Source: Duganella radicis
GTDB taxonomy: Bacteria; Pseudomonadota; Gammaproteobacteria; Burkholderiales; Burkholderiaceae_D
Direction: 5' to 3'
DNA length: 61,574 nt
Assembly (NCBI RefSeq): GCF_009720825.1
Contig: NZ_WNKY01000036.1
Coordinates: forward strand, 1 to 61,574
A program made the position numbers and the translations under genes. Positions 49,704 to 59,729 of this stretch are shown here, piece by piece. The notes under the pieces are model-generated. The model searched no databases. It had not been told where the DNA came from and was given only the letters and a program-made list of their open reading frames with translations. Numbering within the stretch: the stretch's first letter is position 1; each line of letters starts with the position of its first letter.

Positions 49704-50755
49704 ATGCACTGCGCACCCTGATTATTTCCCCCAACTGGATCGGCGACGCCGTGATGGCGCAGCCGCTGCTGCAATTGCTGCGCGCGGCCCATCCGGAGCG
49801 CCCCATCGACGTGCTGGCGCCGCCCGGCGTGTCGTCGGTGTGGAAGCAGGTGGCGGAGGTGGACGAGGTGCTGGAAACGCCGTTCCGCCACGGCGCCCTG
49901 CAACTGCGTCAGCGCTGGAAGTTCGCCCGCCTGCTGCGCAAGCGCGGCTACGCCGACGCCTACGTGCTGCCCAACACCATCAAGTACGCCTTGATCCCGT
50001 GGCTGGCCGGCATCAGGAAACGCGTCGGCTACAAGGGCGAAAGCCGCTACGGCATGATCAATGTGATGCACCACGACGAGCTGCCGCCGCGCCCCATGGT
50101 GCCGTTCTACGCGGCGCTGGCCAGGCCGCCGGTGACGGTGCAGGGGCCGGGCCTGCGCGCGGCCTTGCCGCGTCCGCGCCTGATGGCCACGCCGGCGCAG
50201 ATCGCGGCGGTGCAGGCGCGCCACGCCATCGACCCGGCGCGGCCGCTGGTGGCGATGGCGCCGGGCGCGGAATTCGGCGGCGCCAAGCGCTGGCCGGCGC
50301 GCCACTTCGCCGGCCTGGCGCAGGCAGTGTTGGCGCGCGACCCATCGACCCAGATCGCGTTGCTGGGTTCGCCCAAGGACCAGGAGGCTTGCGCCGAGGT
50401 GGCGGCGGCCTTGCAAGCTGGGGCAAATGCGGGCGCTGCGGTGTTCAACCTGGCCGGCGCCACCAGCCTGCCGGAAGCGATCGCCCTGATCGCGCGCGCG
50501 GCGGCGGTGGTGGCCAACGATTCCGGCCTGCTGCACATCGCCTCGGCGCTGAACCGCCCGGTGCTGGCGCTGTACGGCCCCACCGATCCCGATCACGCGC
50601 CGCCGTTTTCCGACCTGGCGGCGTCGATTTCGCTGCGCCTCGATTGCGCGCCGTGCAAGCAGCGCGAATGCCCGCTCGGCCACCAGGACTGCATGGTCAA
50701 GCTGACGCCGGAGCTGGCGTGGCAAAAGCTGCAACCGATGCTGGCGCAGGGCTAG
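49700..50755 (+). CDS. waaF: Lipopolysaccharide heptosyltransferase (WaaF-like, GT9)
   Basis: This is a 351-residue GT9 enzyme that adds heptose to the LPS inner core. NWIGDAVMAQPLLQLLR opens the acceptor domain; the donor site has MAPGAEFGGAKRWPARHFAGLAQ and NDSGLLHIASALNRPVLALYGPTDP. A TTG at 49700, preceded by GGAGGA and overlapping the ligase stop, is the likely start; the frame is open further upstream only within the ligase gene. The heptosyltransferase II assignment fits the Cys-rich end (CAPCKQRECPLGHQDCM). Confidence 0.88.
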   Translation: MNALRTLIISPNWIGDAVMAQPLLQLLRAAHPERPIDVLAPPGVSSVWKQVAEVDEVLETPFRHGALQLRQRWKFARLLRKRGYADAYVLPNTIKYALIPWLAGIRKRVGYKGESRYGMINVMHHDELPPRPMVPFYAALARPPVTVQGPGLRAALPRPRLMATPAQIAAVQARHAIDPARPLVAMAPGAEFGGAKRWPARHFAGLAQAVLARDPSTQIALLGSPKDQEACAEVAAALQAGANAGAAVFNLAGATSLPEAIALIARAAAVVANDSGLLHIASALNRPVLALYGPTDPDHAPPFSDLAASISLRLDCAPCKQRECPLGHQDCMVKLTPELAWQKLQPMLAQG

Positions 50756-50814
50756 TTCCACGGGGCACCATTTTTGCGGTATAACGTCAGGAGTGCCATC
50801 TCCTGCGCGCGCCT

Positions 50815-52347
50815 ATGTCTAAGCGATTTTCCATTACTTTCTGGGCCACGGTGTTCGTCAGCGTGGTCTGTCTGTCGCTGGTCGGGGTCGACGTCTGGCG
50901 CAGCCTGAATGCGCGCGGCTTCCAGCTGCTGGAGATGGAACGGCTGGGCGCCAACGTGGCGCGCGCCATGGCGCAGCAGGCCGACGACACCATCAAGGCG
51001 GCCGACACCGCGCTGACCGATCTGGTCGAACGCATCGAGACCGATGGCCAGGCCGCGCCGGCGCTGGCGCGCGTGCAACGGCAGATGACGGCGCAGGTGG
51101 CAAATCTGCCACAGCTGGTGGGGCTGTATGTGTACGATGAAAACGGCCGCTGGATCGTCAACTCGCGCGGCGTGCTCAGCCAGTCCTACAACAACGCCGA
51201 CCGCGAATACTTCATCTATCACCGCACCCATCCCGAGCGCGGTCCGCACGTGGGCGACCCGGTGATCAGCCGCGACACCGGCAAGTGGATCATGCCGGTG
51301 TCGCGCCGCCTGAACAAGGCCGACGGCAGCTTCGGCGGCGTGGTGCTGGCCACCCTGGACATCGATTATTTCCGCCGTTTTTACCAGAGCTTTGACGTCG
51401 GCGCGCGCGGCGCCGTGGCGCTGGTCGGCAACAACGGCGTGCTGATGCTGCGCAAGCCGTTTGACGCCGAACGGGTCGGCAGCAGCATGCGCGACAGCGA
51501 GCTGTATCGCCATTACGCGCGGCAGGCCGGCGGCGCGCGCGCCGGCAGCGCCTTTTTCCAGTCTCTGCACGACGGCGAAATACGGTTGCACAGTTTCCGG
51601 CCGCTGGAGCACTATCCGCTGTTTGTCACGGCCGGCATTTCGCGCGAGGAGATGCTGGAGCGCTGGCGCCGCGATACCTTCACTCGTTCGATCGGGGTGG
51701 TGGTGCTGGCGGCGCTGATCGGCTTTTTCGGCAAGCGGCTGGTGGACCAGATCAAGCTGCGCGCGCTGGCCGAGGCCGAGCTGCGCAAGGCGCGCGACGC
51801 GCTGGAAAGCGCCAACCGCACGCTGGAGCGGCAAGCCATGCAGGACGGCCTGACCGGGCTGGCCAACCGGCGCCAGTTCGACGTCACGCTGGGCAATGAG
51901 TTCAGCCGCGCCACCCGGCACGAGGACACGCTGGCGTTCATCATGATCGACGTCGACTACTTCAAGCAGTACAACGACGTGTATGGCCACAGCGCCGGCG
52001 ACGAGGTGCTGCGCACCGTCAGCAAGCTGATACGCGCGCTCACGCCCAAGCGGCCGGGCGACCTGACGGCGCGCTATGGCGGCGAGGAGATCGGCATCCT
52101 GCTGCCGAACACCGACGTCACGGGCGCGCAGGCGGTGGCCGAGCGCATCCGCCAGGCGGTGGCGCACATGCAGATGCCGCACAGCGGCAGCCCGCTGGCC
52201 CATGTGACCCTGAGCGCCGGCGTGGCCACCATCTCGCCCAAGCGCGGCGTGCACCTGGCCGGCATGCTGGTGGAGGCGGCCGACAAGGCGCTGTACGTGG
52301 CCAAGTCGGAAGGCCGCAACCGCGTGTGCGTGGCGCAGCCCGAGTAA
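50815..52347 (+). CDS. Membrane diguanylate cyclase with periplasmic Cache-like sensor
   Basis: This 510-residue protein has membrane helices at about 7-28 and 292-310, enclosing a periplasmic dCache-like domain (GLYVYDENGRWIVNSRG, DREYFIYHRTHPERGPHVGDPVISRDTGKW). A short coiled coil leads to the GGDEF domain (about 340-508) with the active site RYGGEEIGILLPNTD. RPGD lies exactly five residues before GGEEI, an intact inhibitory RxxD site. It should make cyclic di-GMP under product feedback. It converges with the esterase gene, one base apart. Confidence 0.92.
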   Translation: MSKRFSITFWATVFVSVVCLSLVGVDVWRSLNARGFQLLEMERLGANVARAMAQQADDTIKAADTALTDLVERIETDGQAAPALARVQRQMTAQVANLPQLVGLYVYDENGRWIVNSRGVLSQSYNNADREYFIYHRTHPERGPHVGDPVISRDTGKWIMPVSRRLNKADGSFGGVVLATLDIDYFRRFYQSFDVGARGAVALVGNNGVLMLRKPFDAERVGSSMRDSELYRHYARQAGGARAGSAFFQSLHDGEIRLHSFRPLEHYPLFVTAGISREEMLERWRRDTFTRSIGVVVLAALIGFFGKRLVDQIKLRALAEAELRKARDALESANRTLERQAMQDGLTGLANRRQFDVTLGNEFSRATRHEDTLAFIMIDVDYFKQYNDVYGHSAGDEVLRTVSKLIRALTPKRPGDLTARYGGEEIGILLPNTDVTGAQAVAERIRQAVAHMQMPHSGSPLAHVTLSAGVATISPKRGVHLAGMLVEAADKALYVAKSEGRNRVCVAQPE

Positions 52348-52348
52348 G

Positions 52349-53053
52349 CTACTCTTCCAGCCGGTGCAGCGCCGCGCGCGCGATCGCCGGCGAGACGATG
52401 TGGGCGCCGTCGAATTCCTGGTACGCCACCTCATAGCCTTCCTGCGCCAGACGCTGCGCGATGGCCGCGCCGCGCGCCACCGGCAACACCCGGTCATCCT
52501 TGCCGTGCGAGACGAAGATGCGCGGCAGGCCCTCGCGCCGCAGCGGCGCCATGAAGCCCGGCGAGAACGCCAGGATGTCGCTGAACAGATGGCCGTTCAT
52601 CAGCCCCACCGACAGCGCGTACGAGGCACCGTCCGAAAAGCCGGCGATCGCCATGGCCTGCTCGTCCACTTCATAGCGCTGCATGGTCCACAGCAGCGTG
52701 CGGTCGATGAAGGCCAGGTCGGCGCCGAAGCCGCCGCGCAGGAAGTCCCAGCTGCTGTCCTGCGCGTCCGGGACCAGCAGCAGCGCGCCATGGCGCACCG
52801 CGTGACCCAGCGCGATGTGATCGCCGCCGCCATGCCGGCCGCCGGCGCCGTGCAGCAGCAACAGCAGGTGCAGGCGGCGGCCCTCGGCGTTGGCGTCCGG
52901 CGGCACGTGCAGCAGCGCCTTGCGGCCGTCGCCGAACGACAGCTGATGGGTGCCCGCTTCCAGCGGCGGCTGGCGCTGGTGGTCCATCAGCCGCAGCACG
53001 TCCGGCCGCGCATGCAGGCGGCCGTCGGCGTAGGGGACGGGCGGCTGGTTCAT
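52349..53053 (-). CDS. Alpha/beta hydrolase (phospholipase/carboxylesterase type)
   Basis: This is a 234-residue enzyme with no signal peptide. LLLLLHGAGG forms the oxyanion strand, GFSDGASYAL is the nucleophile elbow with Ser, SHGKDDRVLP carries the Asp and FDGAHIVSP the His, so the catalytic triad is complete. Substrate unknown. The ATG overlaps the stop of the Ig-like lipoprotein gene (ATGA), so it is at the tail of the Tad operon. A role in pilus biology is not implied by the sequence. Confidence 0.85.
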   Translation of the reverse strand: MNQPPVPYADGRLHARPDVLRLMDHQRQPPLEAGTHQLSFGDGRKALLHVPPDANAEGRRLHLLLLLHGAGGRHGGGDHIALGHAVRHGALLLVPDAQDSSWDFLRGGFGADLAFIDRTLLWTMQRYEVDEQAMAIAGFSDGASYALSVGLMNGHLFSDILAFSPGFMAPLRREGLPRIFVSHGKDDRVLPVARGAAIAQRLAQEGYEVAYQEFDGAHIVSPAIARAALHRLEE

Positions 53054-54963
53054 CAGTCAGACACCGGGAAGGTGAATTGCGTGATGGTGCCGTTGGGCGT
53101 GGTCACGGTGATGTTCAGCACGCCGGAGCTGCTGACATTGCTGCACACGTAAGTGGCGGTCTGGGTGGCGTCGCTGGCCATGGTGACGGCATACACCCAG
53201 GCGCTGGAATCGGCCGCGCCGGTGTTGGGCACGGTCACGGTGGCGCTGCTTTGCAGCAGGCCGTTGGAGGCGGTGAACAGGATCTGGGTGCCGGCCGGCA
53301 GCGGGTTGCCGGGCCGGTCGTAGCGCCACAGCGGATCGCCCGGATACAGCGCCATGCGGTTGCTGGCGAACACGGTCGGGTTGTTGTCGCGGATGGCGAA
53401 GTGGTAGGTGCGCGGCGTGTTGACGAAGGGCGTGCCGTTGCTGCACGCTTCCAGCGTCAGGGTGCCGCCGGTGGGGCTGGCGCTTTCCAGCAGGCTGACC
53501 GCCGGCGTGCTGTTGGACAGCACCATCACCAGCGACTGCCGCACATGCACGGTGTTGGCGCTGCCGCCGGCGCCGGCGCTTTGCAGCACGCCGTTGTAGA
53601 CGCCATTGCCGCTCAGGTCCCAGCTGCCGTTGTTGTTGGAATCGATGTACTGCTCGCCGGCCACGCGCGCCGCGCTGCCGCTGGCATACATGTCATCGAT
53701 GCCGTTGGCGTTGGCGTCGGTGACGGCGCGGTCGTTGCGGAACGGGTCGCCCAGATCGGTGTACGGTTCGCCGGCGTCGTAGCGGTTGTTGCCATTGCTG
53801 TCGACGAAGCTTTCCTCGCCCAGCGCGTACGCCAGCACGGTGACGCGGCCGTCGGCCGGGCGCGGGTTGCCGGGGCAGAAGCGCACCGAGCATTCACCCG
53901 GCGTGCCCTTGGTGGTGACCACCGTGCCATCGGGCTGGGTGGTTTGCGTCAGGCCGGTCAGGCAGGAAGCATCGACGCTGCCGCCTTCGGCCGTGAAGCT
54001 GACCGCGATGCCGTCCGGCGCCGGGTTGTGGAAGTGGTCGGCCAGGCGAGCGCTGATCAGGGTGCCGGTGGGCGCGGTGCAGCCGTTGTACTGGCCGCCT
54101 TCGACGTTGCGGATCACGGCGCTCAGCGAGAAGCTGTTCTGCTCCGGCACGCCGGTCGACACCACCAACTGGTCGGACAGGGTGCCGATGCCGCCGCCGC
54201 CGAGCGTGGCGCTGACGCGCACCGGCGTGTTGATGGTGCCCGACGAGACGCTGGTGGTGACCACCCCGGCCGAGTTGCTGGTCGCGCTGGCCGGGCTGAG
54301 GGTGATGCCGCCGGCGCTGGTGTTGAGCGCGAAGTTGACCTGCTGGCCGGCCACCGCGTTGCCGCTGTTGTCCATCACCTTGAAGGTGACGGTGGCGGTT
54401 TCCTGGCGGCCGGCGCCGCCCGTGCCTTTCAGCGCGATGGTCTGCGGCAGCGCCGACACGAACACCAGCTGGCTGGCGGCGGCCGGTGGCGGCGAGCTGA
54501 CGTTGTAGCTGGCGCTGACGGTCAGCGCGTTGCCGCTCAGGGTGGCGTTGGCGGTGACCGCGTAGCCGCCGGCCGCGCTGGCGGCGCTGGCGCTGAGGGT
54601 GATGGTGGCCTTGCCGTTGCCGTCGGTGACGGCGGTGCCGCCGGCCGAGGAGAACACGGCGTTTTTGTCGGTGCTGCTGAAGGTGACGGCGTTGTTCGGC
54701 ACCGCCTTGTTGTTGGCGTCCACCAGCGTGGCGGTGACGACGGCGCTGCCGCCCGGCGCCAGCGTGGTGACGGCGGCGCCGCTGGCGTCGGTGACGGTCA
54801 TGGTCAGCGTCGGCTTGGTGCTGGGCGTGGTGGTGGTCGGGCAGCCGGGCAGGCTGCTGTCGCGGTTCGGATCGATGGCGGTGCAACCGCCGCCGCTGCC
54901 GCCGCCACCGCAGGCAGCCAGCAGCAGTGCGCACATCAGGGCCAGCAAATAACGCAAGGTCAT
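53053..54963 (-). CDS. Ig-like repeat lipoprotein with calcium-loop-like motifs
   Basis: This is a 636-residue surface or periplasmic lipoprotein: signal LLALMCALLLAAC with a Cys near residue 18 and a Gly-rich tether. At least two bacterial Ig-like (Big_1 type) domains follow (TLTMTVTDASGAAVTTLAPGGSAV..., FKVMDNSGNAVAGQQVNFALNTS). Around 380-470 there are Asp/Asn-rich loops (DSNGNNRYDAGE, DANANGIDD, DSNNNGSWD) that resemble calcium-binding dockerin-like loops. AGGAGA precedes the ATG at 54963, 11 bases after tadC. In many Tad loci this place is taken by tadD or pseudopilin genes, so it may be an adhesin carried by the pilus operon. Confidence 0.82.
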   Translation of the reverse strand: MTLRYLLALMCALLLAACGGGGSGGGCTAIDPNRDSSLPGCPTTTTPSTKPTLTMTVTDASGAAVTTLAPGGSAVVTATLVDANNKAVPNNAVTFSSTDKNAVFSSAGGTAVTDGNGKATITLSASAASAAGGYAVTANATLSGNALTVSASYNVSSPPPAAASQLVFVSALPQTIALKGTGGAGRQETATVTFKVMDNSGNAVAGQQVNFALNTSAGGITLSPASATSNSAGVVTTSVSSGTINTPVRVSATLGGGGIGTLSDQLVVSTGVPEQNSFSLSAVIRNVEGGQYNGCTAPTGTLISARLADHFHNPAPDGIAVSFTAEGGSVDASCLTGLTQTTQPDGTVVTTKGTPGECSVRFCPGNPRPADGRVTVLAYALGEESFVDSNGNNRYDAGEPYTDLGDPFRNDRAVTDANANGIDDMYASGSAARVAGEQYIDSNNNGSWDLSGNGVYNGVLQSAGAGGSANTVHVRQSLVMVLSNSTPAVSLLESASPTGGTLTLEACSNGTPFVNTPRTYHFAIRDNNPTVFASNRMALYPGDPLWRYDRPGNPLPAGTQILFTASNGLLQSSATVTVPNTGAADSSAWVYAVTMASDATQTATYVCSNVSSSGVLNITVTTPNGTITQFTFPVSD

Positions 54964-54974
54964 GTCGTCTCCTG

Positions 54975-55913
54975 TTAATTGGTGCCGGCCATGGCGGGCA
55001 GCAGGTTGCGGTACAGGTTCAGCATCGCCGGGCCCAGCAGCACCACCAGCAGGCTGGGGAAGATGAAGAAGATCAGCGGGAACAGCAGCTTGAGCGAGAT
55101 CTTGGCCGCGTGCTCCTCGGCGCGCTGGCGGCGCTTGGTGCGCAGCTGTTCCGATTGCACCCGCAGCGAGTCGGCGATGCTGGTGCCGAAGCGGTCGGCC
55201 TGGATCAGCATGGTGACCAATGCGTCGACGTCCTCGACGCCGGTGCGCAGGGCCAGGTTGCGCAGGGCCTTGTCCTTGGCGCTGCCGGCGCGCAGTTCCA
55301 GCGTCACCAGCTGCATCTCCTCGGCCAGCACCACGCTTTTCAGGCCGATCTCGTTGGCCACGCGGGCCAGGGCGGCGTCCATGGCCAGGCCGGCCTCCAC
55401 GCACACCGTCATCAGGTCGAGCGCGTCGGGGAAGGATTCGAAGATGTCGCGCTGGCGCGTTTTCACCACGTGATTCAGCACCACGTTGGGCAGGTAGTAA
55501 CCGAGGCCGCCGGCCACCACCATCCAGAACAGCTTGACGTTGCCGTCGGTGGCCACGGCCTTGCTGCTCAGGTAGAGGAACACGATCAGCGGCAGCAGCA
55601 CCGCCAGCCCGGTTTTCCCGGCGAAGAACAGCGCCGGCGTCGACGGCGTGCGCCAGCCGGCGTTGATGAAGCGCATGCGCACCGGCGAGTTTTCCCAGCC
55701 TTCGGTCGGCAGCGACAGTTTCGCCAGCGGCGCGGCCAGGTTGACGATGGCCTCGATCCACACGGCGCTCTTGCGCGTGACCTGGCTGCGGTCGTGCAGC
55801 GCTTCCAGCCGGTCCTTGACCGGGTTGACGGTGAACAGGCGCACCGCCAGCACCACGCCCGCAAACACGGCGATGAACACCACCAGCAGGAACATGATTT
55901 GTATGATGGTCAT
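54975..55913 (-). CDS. tadC: Tad pilus inner-membrane platform protein TadC
   Basis: This 312-residue protein has a GspF-like domain (about 130-270) with FPDALDLMTVCVEAGLAMDAALARVANEIG and GVEDVDALVTMLIQADRFGTSIADSLR, flanked by membrane helices at the N-terminus, middle and C-terminus. It partners TadB to form the platform for the TadA motor. It lies 13 bases after tadB. Confidence 0.9.
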   Translation of the reverse strand: MTIIQIMFLLVVFIAVFAGVVLAVRLFTVNPVKDRLEALHDRSQVTRKSAVWIEAIVNLAAPLAKLSLPTEGWENSPVRMRFINAGWRTPSTPALFFAGKTGLAVLLPLIVFLYLSSKAVATDGNVKLFWMVVAGGLGYYLPNVVLNHVVKTRQRDIFESFPDALDLMTVCVEAGLAMDAALARVANEIGLKSVVLAEEMQLVTLELRAGSAKDKALRNLALRTGVEDVDALVTMLIQADRFGTSIADSLRVQSEQLRTKRRQRAEEHAAKISLKLLFPLIFFIFPSLLVVLLGPAMLNLYRNLLPAMAGTN

Positions 55914-55926
55914 GGCCGCCGCCTCC

Positions 55927-56901
55927 TCAGATCCGGATGGTGGTGATGCGGCGTATCATCAGCATGCCGATCACCATCAGCACCGCCGCCACGGTCAGCA
56001 TCTTGCGTCCGCCCGGATCGGTGAACAGCACTTCCAGCGAGCCGGGATTCACCACCGACACCAGCCCGCCCACCGCGAACGGCATCAGGCCCAGCACCCA
56101 GGCCGACATGCGGCCCTCGGCCGACATCACCTTCACCTGGCCCAGCAGCTTGAGGCGGTCGCGGATGATGGCGCTGATAGAGGCCAGCAGGTCGGTCAGG
56201 TTGCCGCCGGTCTCGCGCTGGATCAGCACCGCGATCACGAAGTAGCGCAGGTCGGTGCTGGGCACGCGCAAGGCGAGGTTCATCAGCGCGTCCGGCATGG
56301 AGACGCCGAAGTTCACTTCATCGAACACGATGCGGAACTCCGCCCCCAGCGGATCGGGGATTTCCTCGCCCACCATTTTCAGCGCGGTGGGGAAGGCGTG
56401 GCCGGCGCGCATGGCGCGGCCCATCATGTCGAGCGCGTCGGGCAGCAGCGATTCGATGCGCAGGATGCGCTTGCGCTTGGCGCGCATGGCTTCGAACACC
56501 GGCAGCGAGGCCGTCACGCAGGCCAGCATCAAACGGCCGAACCACGGCAGCCGCAGCGAGCTGGCGACAATGAAGCCGATCAGCAGGCAGCCGGCCATCA
56601 GCGCCACCAGCTGGGCCGCGTTCATGCCGCGCCCGGTTTGCAGCAGCAGCCGGTCCAGCTTCTGGATGCCGGGCAGTTGTGTCAGCAGCTGCTGCATGCC
56701 GGGATCGTGCGCCAGCGTGCGTTCCTTGGTGATGGACACCGCCAGCTCGCTGCCGCTGTCGCCGATGGCGTTGCGCAGGCGGCGCGCGATGCGTTCGGCC
56801 TCGGGGCCGCGCGCGTTGTTCCAACCGGTGTAGGCGCCCCACACCGCCAGCGCCACGGCGGCGAAGATCAGGATGCTGAACAGCAGCAGCCGCAGGTCCA
56901 T
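55927..56901 (-). CDS. tadB: Tad pilus inner-membrane platform protein TadB
   Basis: This 324-residue protein has N-terminal and central membrane helices and a GspF-like domain (about 165-290) with LLPDALDMMGRAMRAGHAFPTALKMVGEEIPDPLG, FVIAVLIQRETGGNLTDLLASIS and two C-terminal helices. It is the TadC partner. The gap to tadA is two bases, so it is tightly co-transcribed. Confidence 0.9.
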   Translation of the reverse strand: MDLRLLLFSILIFAAVALAVWGAYTGWNNARGPEAERIARRLRNAIGDSGSELAVSITKERTLAHDPGMQQLLTQLPGIQKLDRLLLQTGRGMNAAQLVALMAGCLLIGFIVASSLRLPWFGRLMLACVTASLPVFEAMRAKRKRILRIESLLPDALDMMGRAMRAGHAFPTALKMVGEEIPDPLGAEFRIVFDEVNFGVSMPDALMNLALRVPSTDLRYFVIAVLIQRETGGNLTDLLASISAIIRDRLKLLGQVKVMSAEGRMSAWVLGLMPFAVGGLVSVVNPGSLEVLFTDPGGRKMLTVAAVLMVIGMLMIRRITTIRI

Positions 56902-56903
56902 GA

Positions 56904-58256
<1,353 letters not shown>

Positions 58257-58267
58257 GATGCGTTCCT

Positions 58268-59437
58268 CTATTTACGCAGGCCCAGCCTGGCCAGCCAGTT
58301 GCCGCCTTGCTGCACCGGCGCCGCCTCGCCACTGAGCTTGCGCGCCAGTTCGGCCAGCGACTGGCTGATCGGCGCGCCGGGCTCCAGTTGCAGCACCGGC
58401 ACGCCCTGATTCACCGAGGCGGCGGCCGAGTCGTAGTTGTTGGGGATGGTGAAGGCGATTTCGGCGTCGAAGGCGCTCTCCAGGTCTTTCAGGCGGATTT
58501 CGCTGTTCTTGTCGTGGCGGTTGACGATCAGCTGGATTTTCTCCTTGCCGTATTCCAGCGAGCGGAACACGTTGAGCAGGCGCTTGCTGTCGCGGATGTA
58601 GGGCAGCGTGGTTTGCAGGATGGGGAAAATCTGGTCGGCGTGGTCGAGCGCGCGGATGCTGACCGCGTCCAGGCTGCGGCCGACGTCCAGCAGCACGAAG
58701 TCGTACTGGCGGCGCGCCAGCTTGAGGATGGCGTCGATGTGGTCCGGCTTGACGTCGTTGGCGTGGGCCGGATCGGACGGCGCCGCCAGCACGCCGTAGT
58801 TGGGCGTAATGCTGAGCATGGACGAGGCCAGGAAGGACGGGTCGAGCCGGTGAATCTGTTGCGCCACGTCGCTGAGGGTGGCCAGCGGCTTGTGATCGGA
58901 GACGAATAGCGAGGCGTCGCCGAATTGCAGGTTGATGTCGATCAGCGCCACTTTCTGCTTGCCGCTGGCGGCCAGCGCGTAGCCGAGGTTGGTGGCGAGG
59001 AAGGTGGCGCCGCTGCCGCCCTTGCAGGAGATGAAGGCCAGCACCTTGCCGCTGGTCTGGCCGCGCCGTTCCAGCTTGTCGGCGATGCGTTCCATGGCCG
59101 GGTACAGCGAGTTGCTGGACACCGGCGAAGGCAGCACTTCGCGCACGCCGGCGCGCATGGCTTGCAGCAGGAATTGCGGGTCCTGGTCGATGCACAGGGC
59201 GACGCAGGCGATGTTGGGGTATTGCGCGGAGAAGCGTTCCAGTTGTTCGAGGTCGCCGTCGTCGCTTTGCGGGCGGTCGATGATGAGCACGTCCGGCAGG
59301 TGTTCGTCGGTGAGGGCGGCGGTGCGGCTGACGTTGCCCACCAGGTGATCGATTTCATCGGAGGGCGAGCGCGCGCGCAGCAGGCGCATCAGGTCGGCCA
59401 GTTGGCGTTCGTCGCGGGATATGACGGTGATCTTCAA
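58268..59437 (-). CDS. Tad pilus localisation protein TadZ/CpaE
   Basis: This is a 389-residue protein. Residues 1-125 form a receiver-like domain without the full phosphorylation set; 135-370 form a MinD/ParA-like ATPase. Its P-loop reads KGGSGATFLATN, without the usual GKT lysine, as happens in atypical TadZ/CpaE proteins; the signature Lys of KGG is kept. LIDINLQFGD and VLLDVGRSLD are the later motifs. It probably positions the pilus machine at the pole. Confidence 0.88.
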   Translation of the reverse strand: MKITVISRDERQLADLMRLLRARSPSDEIDHLVGNVSRTAALTDEHLPDVLIIDRPQSDDGDLEQLERFSAQYPNIACVALCIDQDPQFLLQAMRAGVREVLPSPVSSNSLYPAMERIADKLERRGQTSGKVLAFISCKGGSGATFLATNLGYALAASGKQKVALIDINLQFGDASLFVSDHKPLATLSDVAQQIHRLDPSFLASSMLSITPNYGVLAAPSDPAHANDVKPDHIDAILKLARRQYDFVLLDVGRSLDAVSIRALDHADQIFPILQTTLPYIRDSKRLLNVFRSLEYGKEKIQLIVNRHDKNSEIRLKDLESAFDAEIAFTIPNNYDSAAASVNQGVPVLQLEPGAPISQSLAELARKLSGEAAPVQQGGNWLARLGLRK

Positions 59438-59460
59438 GTGTGCCGCTCCTTAGCGTTGGC

Positions 59461-59721
59461 CTAGCGTCGGCCGCCGATGGTGAAGTTGTTGCTCTGGTCG
59501 TCCTTGGTGATGAAGGATTGCTGGTAGTTCTGGTAGGCGCCGGCCGCCGCCTGCGCGTCAAGGCCGTTGACCGGGCGCGGCGGTGATTCGCGGCCGGCTT
59601 GCGGATTGAGCGTCTGTTGCGCGCGGGCGGCGCGCACGCTGCTGCCGAATTCGCGGTCGAGGCGGGGCGAGTTGGCGCAGGCGGTCAGCAGGGCGGCGAG
59701 CAGGATGACGAGTGTTCGCAT
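59461..59721 (-). CDS. Small Tad-locus lipoprotein
   Basis: This is an 86-residue protein with lipobox LLTAC (Cys at 15) and a polar, probably disordered remainder with the ending NNFTIGGRR. It lies between the secretin and tadZ genes, where CpaD/RcpB or pilotin-like lipoproteins are found in other Tad loci. It is too short for a typical CpaD, so a pilotin-like role for the secretin is only a guess. Confidence 0.75.
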   Translation of the reverse strand: MRTLVILLAALLTACANSPRLDREFGSSVRAARAQQTLNPQAGRESPPRPVNGLDAQAAAGAYQNYQQSFITKDDQSNNFTIGGRR

Positions 59722-59729
59722 GGCGCCTC

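Noticed and set aside
53077..54978. 633-codon plus-strand ORF opposite the Ig-like lipoprotein
   Set aside because: Gly/Ala/Val/Arg-rich shadow; the minus-strand gene has a lipoprotein signal, Shine-Dalgarno and overlapping neighbours.
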